Positions 1 to 5,436 of a stretch of 8,375 bases of DNA are shown here, one piece after another. Position numbers and translations under genes: made by a program. The stretch spans positions 1 through 8,375 of the forward strand of contig DMID01000031.1 in assembly GCA_003449195.1 (NCBI GenBank), written 5' to 3'. Source of the stretch: Lysobacteraceae bacterium (GTDB lineage Bacteria; Pseudomonadota; Gammaproteobacteria; Xanthomonadales; Xanthomonadaceae). The number at the start of each line of letters is the position of its first letter. The stretch's first letter is position 1. The notes under the pieces were generated by a model, which was not told where the DNA came from, did no database searches, and worked only from the letters and a program-made list of their open reading frames with translations.

Positions 1-176
1 GTGGGCGCTGGCTGTCCGCCGCGGTCGCGCTGCTGGCGGCCTGCGCCCCGCTGCTGTACCTGCTGGACCGGCACCCGCAGGCCAACCTGCCGTGGATCGC
101 GCTGCTGTTGCCGCTGCATCTGCTGCTGGCTTGGGCGGTCTGGCACCACGCCGCCCCGAAGCCCAAGAACCGCTGA
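1..176 (+). CDS. C-terminal end of a small membrane protein, unidentified (5' truncated by window edge)
   Basis: The reading frame starting at base 3 is open from the window edge to a TGA at 174-176 and gives 57 residues. They show two hydrophobic stretches (LSAAVALLAACAPLLYLL and, after the short polar link DRHPQANLP, WIALLLPLHLLLAWAVW), followed by a basic tail ending KPKNR. This looks like the last two membrane helices of an inner-membrane protein with a positively charged, probably cytoplasmic C-terminus. I do not recognise the family. The gene ends 37 bases before corA on the same strand, so the two may share a transcript. The longer frame-1 reading over the same bases is Cys/Arg-rich and not protein-like, which supports this frame. 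Confidence 0.6.
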   Translation, partial: GRWLSAAVALLAACAPLLYLLDRHPQANLPWIALLLPLHLLLAWAVWHHAAPKPKNR

Positions 177-213
177 GCTTGCCGCGCTCCGCACGCTGGC
201 TCACGATGCGTGC

Positions 214-1227
214 ATGAGCGAACCGCCCCCCCAGCATCCCGAACCGGACCTGCCCGCCTGCGTGGTCAACTGCGTCTGGTACGGGCCGCAGGGCCAACGC
301 CACGCCATCGGGCTGGATGCCATCAGCGACGTGTTGGCCGAGCATGCCGACGGCTTCGTGTGGCTGGGCCTGTACGAGCCCGAGGCCGAGGTGCTGGCCA
401 AGCTGCAGGAGGAGTTCGGCCTGCACGAGCTGGCCATCGAGGATGCGCAGATGGCCCACCAGCGCCCCAAGGTGGAGTCCTACGGCGACTCGCTGTTCAT
501 CGCCACCAACACCGCGCAAGTGGTGGACGAACACATCCGCTACGGCGAAACCCACGCCTTCCTCGGCCCGCGCTACCTGATCACCGTGCGCCACGGCGCA
601 TCGCTGTCGTATGCGCCGGTGCGCGCGCGGCTCGAACGCGAGCCGGAATTCATCCGCCTGGGCCCCTGCTACGCTGCCTATGCCGTGCTCGACGCCATCG
701 TCGACAACTACCTGCCCATTGCCGCCAGTTTCCGCGAAACGCTGAGCGCGCTGGAGCAGGACATCTTCAACGAAACCTACCGGCGCGACATCGTGGTGCG
801 CCTGTACGACCTCAAGCGCGAACTGACCTTCATGCGCATGGCGGTGGCACCGATGCAGGACGTGCTGGCCCAGCTGGTGCGCAGTGCCAGCCCGCTGATC
901 GTCGATGACATCCGCCCCTACCTGCGCGACGTGTTCGACCACAGCGTGCGCGTCAACGAAGCCATCGACGTGCAACGCGACATGCTCGGCACCGCACTGG
1001 GCGTGAACCAGTCGCTGGTGACGCTGGCGCAGGGCGAAACGGTCAAGCGGCTCGGTGCATGGGCCGCGCTGCTGGCCGCCCCTACCTTGATCACCAGCTG
1101 GTACGGCATGAACTTCCATCACATGCCCGAGCTGGACCTGCCGTGGGCCTACCCGGCGATGATCGTCGGCGTCGGCGTGGCCTGTGCCGGCCTGTACGGG
1201 CTGTTCAAGCGCCTGCGCTGGCTGTGA
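214..1227 (+). CDS. corA: CorA-family magnesium/cobalt transport protein
   Basis: This 337-residue protein matches the CorA metal-ion channel family (2-TM-GxN; E. coli CorA is 316 residues), which forms inner-membrane pentamers passing Mg2+ and Co2+. The N-terminal two-thirds is the soluble cytoplasmic domain, including the family-like stretch EEFGLHELAIEDAQMAHQRPK and a long helical region rich in Arg, Glu and Asp. Two helices close the chain: TM1 about residues 279-299, ending in the signature YGMNF (GMN at 298-300), and TM2 about 313-331, separated by the periplasmic loop HHMPELDLPWAYP. The C-terminus is the basic KRLRWL. ATG 214 was chosen because the frame upstream reads as Cys/Arg-rich nonsense overlapping the preceding gene, and homologues as I remember them begin just before the CVVNC segment. 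No clear Shine-Dalgarno precedes it, so translation may depend on the upstream gene or be weak. All key family residues are present. Confidence 0.93.
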   Translation: MSEPPPQHPEPDLPACVVNCVWYGPQGQRHAIGLDAISDVLAEHADGFVWLGLYEPEAEVLAKLQEEFGLHELAIEDAQMAHQRPKVESYGDSLFIATNTAQVVDEHIRYGETHAFLGPRYLITVRHGASLSYAPVRARLEREPEFIRLGPCYAAYAVLDAIVDNYLPIAASFRETLSALEQDIFNETYRRDIVVRLYDLKRELTFMRMAVAPMQDVLAQLVRSASPLIVDDIRPYLRDVFDHSVRVNEAIDVQRDMLGTALGVNQSLVTLAQGETVKRLGAWAALLAAPTLITSWYGMNFHHMPELDLPWAYPAMIVGVGVACAGLYGLFKRLRWL

Positions 1228-1235
1228 GCCTGCAA

Positions 1236-1270
1236 CGTCCGCAATGCCGCCGGCATGTGCGGCGCGGACG
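1236..1270. repeat. Nested inverted repeat in the corA-cstA gap
   Basis: The outer arms CGTCCGC (1236-1242) and GCGGACG (1264-1270) are perfect reverse complements. Inside them, ATGCC (1244-1248) and GGCAT (1252-1256) form a second small stem with a GCC loop. It begins nine bases after the corA stop and has no T-tract, so it is not a textbook intrinsic terminator. It could attenuate or end corA transcription, protect a 3' end, or lie in the cstA leader. Confidence 0.4.
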
Positions 1271-1355
1271 CCATTCGACCAAAGTCGCCGCATCGCGGAT
1301 TGACCCTGCCGGGCACGCGGAGCAACCTTAACCAACTCTGTCTGGAGACCTCTGC

Positions 1356-3428
1356 ATGAAGGCTTTGTCCAAGATCGGCTGGGCCGCGCTCGCGCTGCTC
1401 GGCGCGTTCTGTCTGGGAACCGTGGCGCTGCGCCGCGGCGAAACCGTCAACGCGCTGTGGATCGTCGTGGCGGCGGTGTCGATCTATCTCGTCGCCTACC
1501 GTTTCTATGCCCAGTTCATCGCCCGCAAGGTGATGCATCTGGACCCGACCCGGGCCACGCCTGCAGTGCTGCGCAACGACGGTCTTGATTTCGTGCCCAC
1601 CAACAAGCACGTGCTGTTCGGCCACCATTTCGCCGCCATCGCCGGCGCCGGCCCGCTGGTCGGCCCGGTGCTGGCCGCACAGATGGGCTACCTGCCCGGC
1701 TTGCTGTGGCTGGTGGCCGGCGTGGTGCTGGCCGGTGCGGTGCAGGACTTCATGGTGCTGTGGATCTCCAGCCGCCGCGACGCGCGCTCGCTGGGCGATC
1801 TGGTGCGCGAGGAGATGGGCCAGATTCCCGGCACCATCGCCCTGTTCGGCGCCTTCCTGATCATGATCATCATCCTCGCCGTGCTGGCGATGGTGGTGGT
1901 CAACGCGCTGGCCGAAAGTCCGTGGGGCATGTTCACCGTGGTGGCGACGATCCCGATCGCCCTCCTGATGGGCGTGTACATGCGCTACATCCGCCCCGGC
2001 AAGATCGGCGAGATCTCGGTGGTGGGCCTGATCCTGCTGCTCGGCGCCATCTGGCTGGGCGGCAAGGTGGCGGCCGACCCGACCTGGGGCCCGGCTTTCA
2101 CCTTCAGCAAGGAAACCATCACCTGGATGATGGTGGGCTACGGATTCGTCGCCTCGGTGCTGCCGGTGTGGCTGCTGCTGGCTCCGCGCGACTACCTGTC
2201 CACCTTCCTCAAGGTCGGCACCATCATCGCGCTGGCCATCGGCATCCTGATCGTGATGCCGGAGCTGAAGATGCCGGCGCTGACCCAGTACGCCAGCAAC
2301 GGCATGGGCCCGGTATGGACCGGCGGCCTGTTCCCGTTCCTGTTCATCACCATCGCCTGCGGCGCGGTGTCCGGTTTCCATGCGCTGATCTCTTCGGGCA
2401 CCACGCCCAAGCTGCTGGCCAACGAGAAGCACATGCCGTACATCGGCTACGGCGGCATGCTGATGGAATCCTTCGTCGCGGTGATGGCGCTGGTGGCCGC
2501 CTCGATCATCGAGCCGGGCGTCTATTTCGCGATGAACACGCCACCTTCGGCCGTGGGCAGCGACGTCGTCACCGTGGCGGCCAAGGTGTCCGAATGGGGC
2601 TTTGCCATCACGCCCGACGTGCTGACCGCCACCGCCAGGGACATCGGCGAGAACACCATCCTCAACCGTGCCGGCGGCGCGCCAACCTTGGCCGTGGGCA
2701 TCGCGCAGATCCTGCACCACGTGCTGCCGACCGAAAACTCGATGGGCTTCTGGTACCACTTCGCCATCCTGTTCGAGGCCTTGTTCATCCTCACCGCGGT
2801 CGATGCCGGCACGCGCGCGGGCCGCTTCATGCTGCAGGACCTGATCGGCAACTTCGTGCCGGCGATGCGCAAGACCGAATCGTGGGCGGCCAACATCATC
2901 GCCACCGGCGGCTGCGTGGCGTTGTGGGGCTACCTGCTGTACACCGGCGTGACCGACCCGTTCGGCGGCATCAAGACCTTGTGGCCGCTGTTCGGCATCT
3001 CCAACCAGATGCTCGCCGGCATCGCGTTGCTGCTGTCCATCGCCGTGCTGTTCAAGCTCAAGCGTGGCCGCTACGCGTGGGTACCGGGGCTGCCGGCGGC
3101 GTGGCTGCTGCTGTGCACCACCTCGGCCGGCCTGATCAAGATCTTCGACGCCAACCCGGCCCAGGGCTTCCTCGCCCAGGCGCACAAGTTCCAGGCCGCA
3201 ATCGCCGCCGGCGAAGTCACCGCACCGGCCAAGACGATGGCGCAGATGAACCAGATCGTGGTCAATGCCTACGTCAACACCACGCTGACCGCGCTGTTCC
3301 TGTTCGTCACCGCCGTGGTGCTGGTCTATACCGTCAAGACCTGCATCCAGGCCAGCCGCAACCCGGCCCGCACCGACAGGGAAACACCGTACGTGAAGCT
3401 GACCCCCGCGCAGATGGCGGACCTCTGA
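1356..3428 (+). CDS. cstA: CstA-family carbon starvation protein (pyruvate/peptide transporter)
   Basis: This 690-residue polytopic inner-membrane protein is close to the length of E. coli CstA (701) and BtsT (716). Family members are reported as pyruvate:H+ symporters and, in several bacteria, as peptide transporters used when carbon is scarce. The N-terminal CstA domain carries the signature region DFVPTNKHVLFGHHFAAIAG and AGPLVGPVLAAQMGYLPG (GHHF at 89-92, GPLVGP at 99-104), then AGAVQDFMVLWISSRRDARS. The C-terminal part fits the CstA_5TM domain, with the loop WPLFGISNQMLAGIALLL and a last helix before a polar tail. The start is supported by GGAGA at 1344-1348, seven bases before ATG. In the leader, TTGACC (1300-1305) resembles a -35 box, but no good -10 follows, so no promoter is called. 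E. coli cstA is CRP-activated; I see no full CRP site here. The stop lies one base before the ybdD-like gene. No two-component (BtsSR-type) regulator is in the window. Confidence 0.93.
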   Translation: MKALSKIGWAALALLGAFCLGTVALRRGETVNALWIVVAAVSIYLVAYRFYAQFIARKVMHLDPTRATPAVLRNDGLDFVPTNKHVLFGHHFAAIAGAGPLVGPVLAAQMGYLPGLLWLVAGVVLAGAVQDFMVLWISSRRDARSLGDLVREEMGQIPGTIALFGAFLIMIIILAVLAMVVVNALAESPWGMFTVVATIPIALLMGVYMRYIRPGKIGEISVVGLILLLGAIWLGGKVAADPTWGPAFTFSKETITWMMVGYGFVASVLPVWLLLAPRDYLSTFLKVGTIIALAIGILIVMPELKMPALTQYASNGMGPVWTGGLFPFLFITIACGAVSGFHALISSGTTPKLLANEKHMPYIGYGGMLMESFVAVMALVAASIIEPGVYFAMNTPPSAVGSDVVTVAAKVSEWGFAITPDVLTATARDIGENTILNRAGGAPTLAVGIAQILHHVLPTENSMGFWYHFAILFEALFILTAVDAGTRAGRFMLQDLIGNFVPAMRKTESWAANIIATGGCVALWGYLLYTGVTDPFGGIKTLWPLFGISNQMLAGIALLLSIAVLFKLKRGRYAWVPGLPAAWLLLCTTSAGLIKIFDANPAQGFLAQAHKFQAAIAAGEVTAPAKTMAQMNQIVVNAYVNTTLTALFLFVTAVVLVYTVKTCIQASRNPARTDRETPYVKLTPAQMADL

Positions 3429-3429
3429 G

Positions 3430-3654
3430 ATGGGCGGCGCACTCGTCCCGGTCGGCCAGTACCAGACGTATCGCCGCGTATGGCGGCGTCTGGTACAGAC
3501 CGCGCGGCTGTGCTGCGGCATCCCGGATTACGACAACTACGTGCGGCACATGATGGAGAAGCATCCGGATCGCCCGGTGATGGACTATCCGACCTTCTTC
3601 CGCGAGCGCCAGGAAGCCCGTTTCGGCGGCGGCAAGGGTTTCCGCTGCTGCTGA
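3430..3654 (+). CDS. ybdD: YbdD/YjiX-family small protein, partner of CstA
   Basis: This 74-residue protein belongs to the YbdD/YjiX family, small soluble proteins of unknown function encoded directly behind cstA/btsT genes in many proteobacteria. Recognisable elements are the basic N-terminal helix (YQTYRRVWRRLVQTA), the core CGIPDYDNYVRHMMEKHPD, the segment FFRERQEARFGGGKG, and a terminal RCC. The start codon is separated from the cstA stop by a single base. GGCGGA (3417-3421 and neighbouring bases) inside the end of cstA can serve as ribosome-binding site, so translation is very probably coupled. The tight linkage suggests an accessory, regulatory or assembly role for the transporter, but the sequence does not show which. 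The intrinsic terminator 37 bases downstream marks the end of the operon. Confidence 0.92.
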   Translation: MGGALVPVGQYQTYRRVWRRLVQTARLCCGIPDYDNYVRHMMEKHPDRPVMDYPTFFRERQEARFGGGKGFRCC

Positions 3655-3690
3655 CCCGGCCTCGCGGCTCACACGCTGCAAATGCACTTC

Positions 3691-3721
3691 GGAAGCGGCC
3701 CGCACGGGCCGTTTCCTTTTT
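3691..3721 (+). terminator. Intrinsic terminator of cstA-ybdD
   Basis: GGAAGCGGCCC (3691-3701) pairs with GGGCCGTTTCC (3706-3716) across a GCAC tetraloop. This is an 11-bp stem with one G-T pair, followed directly by TTTTT (3717-3721). It lies 37 bases after the ybdD stop. Stem, tight loop and T-tract make it a textbook Rho-independent terminator for rightward transcription. Confidence 0.88.
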
Positions 3722-3736
3722 CACTGTCCCGTTGCG

Positions 3737-3756
3737 TTGACGACGGGCTCCGTCAA
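3737..3756. repeat. Inverted repeat TTGACG/CGTCAA
   Basis: TTGACG (3737-3742) and CGTCAA (3751-3756) are perfect 6-bp arms separated by 8 bases, about 15 bases past the cstA-ybdD terminator T-tract. It could be a protein-binding site or chance. No gene start lies nearby for it to regulate. Confidence 0.3.
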
Positions 3757-3851
3757 GAGCGCCCTGCTAGGCATGCAGCCGGAATCGCGGCATGTCGCCC
3801 AATGCCAGACTCCGTCCCCGCTCCGTCCGGAGTCGTTGTTCTTGCTCCGTC
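3748..3851 (+). repeat. Four dispersed copies of heptamer CTCCGTC
   Basis: Exact copies of CTCCGTC occur at 3748-3754, 3810-3816, 3821-3827 and 3845-3851. Spacing is irregular (62, 11 and 24 bases start to start). The copies lie within the non-coding convergent region. They may be remnants of a decayed tandem repeat or a chance result of GC-rich composition. Confidence 0.4.
3808..3834. repeat. 7-bp inverted repeat able to form a hairpin
   Basis: GACTCCG (3808-3814) and CGGAGTC (3828-3834) are perfect complements around a 13-base loop. The + strand continues GTTGTTCTTG, only moderately T-rich. It might act as a second, weak terminator behind ybdD; the large loop makes this doubtful. Confidence 0.35.
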
Positions 3852-4014
3852 ATCCATCGGCCCCGCCTCCCGTCCGAATGCCGATGGCGTCGCGGCCGAA
3901 ACGGCAGACGGCAAACCGCATCGCCCGGGCTTCGGCACGGATGCCTGCCGGCTCCGATTTCCGTGCTGCCGAGAGAACGCGAGGCCCGCGCCCAACGGAC
4001 CGTCCATGCGCGGG

Positions 4015-4042
4015 CTCGGGACTCGCGGCTGGAAACTCGCAG
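4015..4042 (+). repeat. Degenerate heptad tract CTCGGGA/CTCGCGG/CTGGAAA/CTCGCAG
   Basis: Four head-to-tail 7-base units share a CTcG start with a drifting 3' half: CTCGGGA (4015-4021), CTCGCGG (4022-4028), CTGGAAA (4029-4035), CTCGCAG (4036-4042). Overlapping this, GGCTG (4027-4031) and CAGCC (4040-4044) can pair. I recall GGGACTC-type heptads in intergenic DNA of Xanthomonas relatives; the tract would fit a decayed member. With this much divergence, chance remains possible. Confidence 0.35.
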
Positions 4043-4081
4043 CCAGGGCTATCACGCGCAGCAGGCGCTCCCCGCAAGCGC

Positions 4082-5344
4082 TCAACCGCCGGCCAGTGCG
4101 CGCAGGGTGATGCCCACCACATAGGCCAGATAGGTGCCGGTGGCATAGCCCATCGTGCCCAGCACCACGCCCACCGGCGCCAAGGCCGGATGGAAGGCCG
4201 CAGCCACCACCGGCGCGGATGCCGGGCCGCCGATGTTGGCCTGCGAGCCGATGGCGAAATAGAAGAACGGCACCTTCAACAGTTTGCCCAGCGCCCACAG
4301 CAGCACGATGTGGAAACCGATCCACACCAGGCCGAGCGCAAACAGCCACGGCCGGTCGAGCAAGGCGGCCAGATCCATCTGCATGCCGATGCAGGCGATC
4401 AGGAAATACAGCAGCAGCGAGCCCAGCTTGGACGCACCGGCGCCATCGAGCGTGCGCGCACGGGTGAAACTCAGGCCGAGGCCAATGCTGGTGGCCAGCA
4501 CCACCACCCACACGAACGGCGCATCCAGGCTGAACTGGCCGGCCCAGCCGACGTTGGCCTTGAACCAGGCCGCCACCGGCGCGGCGATCGCGTGCGACAG
4601 GCCGACCGCACCGAAAGCCACCGCCACGATCAGCATCAGGTCGGTCAGGCTGGCCACGCGCTCGTGTTCGGCCTGGAAGCGGCCGACGCGCTCCTTCAAT
4701 TCGTCCAGCCCCGAAGTGTCCGCACCACTGCGTGCGTCGATGGCCGGCGCGCGCGCAGCGAGGAAGATCAACACCGCCATCCACACGTAGCCCACGCCCA
4801 CGTCCACCACCGCAAACTGGCCGAAGGTGGTGGCGTTGACCTGGAACACCTCGCGCATGGCCAGCATGTTGGCGCCGCCGCCGATCCAGCTGCCGGCCAG
4901 CGCTGCCATGCCGGCCCAGGTGTCGCCGGCCACCGTGGCCGGGTGCAGCCACTTGAACAGCATGAAGGCGGCCACCGCGCCGATCATGATGCTGAAGGAC
5001 GCGCCCAGATACATCGCCACGATCTTCGGCCCGAGCTTGAGCATGCCTTTCAGGTCCACCGTGAGCGTGAGCAACACCAGTGCCGCCGGCAGCAGCACGT
5101 CGCGCGCCACCGGGTTGTAGAGCCTGGTGTTCTGCCCGTCGATCAGGCCGACGGTGTTGTAGATGCCCGGGATCAGGTAGCACAGCAGCAAGGCCGGCAC
5201 GAAGGTGTAGAAGCGCTTCCACAGGCCGGACGGACGCGAAGATGTCCAGAACACGGCGCCGAGAGTGGCGGCGATCAGGCCGAACACGACGATGTCGTTC
5301 TGGATCAGGGCATGGGACACGGGCACGGCGGCATCGGCGGGCAT
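4082..5344 (-). CDS. DUF819-family multi-pass membrane protein, putative transporter
   Basis: This 420-residue hydrophobic protein fits the DUF819 family (YjcL-like), inner-membrane proteins of unknown substrate. About ten or more membrane segments fall in two halves separated by a polar, charged linker at about residues 196-240 (IDARSGADTSGLDELKERVG and onward). Each half holds a Gly-rich, Asn-containing breaker motif in a comparable place: GSWIGGGANM (151-160) and GSQANIGGPASAP (366-378). This suggests an internal duplication as in carriers with two crossing broken helices; that is inference. ATG 5344 is preferred over the in-frame TTG at 5350 because GAGTGA (5356-5351) sits six bases before ATG. 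The gene lies 92 bases behind the S9 peptidase gene on the same strand, with a perfect hairpin between. Only about 50 bases remain for its own promoter after that hairpin. Substrate cannot be deduced. Confidence 0.87.
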   Translation of the reverse strand: MPADAAVPVSHALIQNDIVVFGLIAATLGAVFWTSSRPSGLWKRFYTFVPALLLCYLIPGIYNTVGLIDGQNTRLYNPVARDVLLPAALVLLTLTVDLKGMLKLGPKIVAMYLGASFSIMIGAVAAFMLFKWLHPATVAGDTWAGMAALAGSWIGGGANMLAMREVFQVNATTFGQFAVVDVGVGYVWMAVLIFLAARAPAIDARSGADTSGLDELKERVGRFQAEHERVASLTDLMLIVAVAFGAVGLSHAIAAPVAAWFKANVGWAGQFSLDAPFVWVVVLATSIGLGLSFTRARTLDGAGASKLGSLLLYFLIACIGMQMDLAALLDRPWLFALGLVWIGFHIVLLWALGKLLKVPFFYFAIGSQANIGGPASAPVVAAAFHPALAPVGVVLGTMGYATGTYLAYVVGITLRALAGG

Positions 5345-5373
5345 CGGCAATCACTCGGAACGGAAACGGGCAC

Positions 5374-5389
5374 GCGCCCCTGCAGGCGC
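5374..5389. repeat. Small inverted repeat in the DUF819 leader
   Basis: GCGCC (5374-5378) and GGCGC (5385-5389) pair across a 6-base loop containing the PstI-like CTGCA. It lies 30 to 45 bases upstream of the DUF819 ATG, so it would be in the leader of any transcript reading through from the S9 gene. The stem is short; its function is unknown. Confidence 0.3.
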
Positions 5390-5396
5390 CGGACAT

Positions 5397-5425
5397 GGAA
5401 ACGCCGCGCGATGCGCGGCGTTTCC
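5397..5425 (-). terminator. Perfect 13-bp hairpin behind the S9 peptidase gene
   Basis: GGAAACGCCGCGC (5397-5409) and GCGCGGCGTTTCC (5413-5425) form a perfect 13-bp stem around a 3-base loop. It starts 11 bases after the S9 stop codon. The stem has the GGAA...TTTCC edge seen in the ybdD terminator, but no T-run follows in the leftward direction (ATGTCC follows). It is probably a terminator or an RNA 3'-end stabiliser, perhaps leaky towards DUF819. Confidence 0.65.
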
Positions 5426-5436
5426 GGTTCACTGCA

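Larger units (their letters stand above)
3722..4081. other. Gene-free convergent intergenic region with repeats
   Basis: About 360 bases lie between the cstA-ybdD terminator and the stop of the leftward DUF819 gene. Open frames cross it on both strands, but their products are Arg/Pro/Ala-rich, lack domain-like or membrane patterns, and appear to be by-products of high GC. It holds four CTCCGTC heptamers, a 7-bp-stem hairpin and a heptad-like tract, listed separately. Just after the DUF819 stop, leftward, GCGCT (4065-4069) and AGCGC (4077-4081) can form a 5-bp hairpin without a T-tract, a poor terminator candidate. An unannotated small RNA cannot be excluded from sequence alone. Confidence 0.6.

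Noticed and set aside
1222..1245. TGTGA at the corA stop as half of a CRP site for cstA
   Set aside because: No matching TCACA half-site at the required spacing, and it overlaps the corA stop codon far from cstA.
1308..1330. Possible sigma-54 promoter (GGGCACG then GC) ahead of cstA
   Set aside because: The GG and GC elements are not at the required 10-base separation and the -12 TTGC element is absent.
1149..3521. 790-codon open frame on the - strand antisense to cstA
   Set aside because: Its product is His/Gln/Arg/Asp-rich with no hydrophobic or domain pattern, and it mirrors the codon bias of cstA, whose + strand product is an unmistakable family member.
1706..3553. 615-codon + strand frame overlapping cstA
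   Set aside because: Out-of-frame Arg/Gly/His-rich translation of cstA; a GC-driven shadow.
3682..4110. 142-codon + strand frame in the convergent gap
   Set aside because: It begins upstream of and runs through the strong ybdD terminator; the product is Pro/Arg/Ala-rich with no recognisable structure.
5345..5350. TTG start for DUF819 two codons upstream
   Set aside because: ATG 5344 has a better-spaced GAGTGA and the TTG start would abut it; the difference is only two residues.
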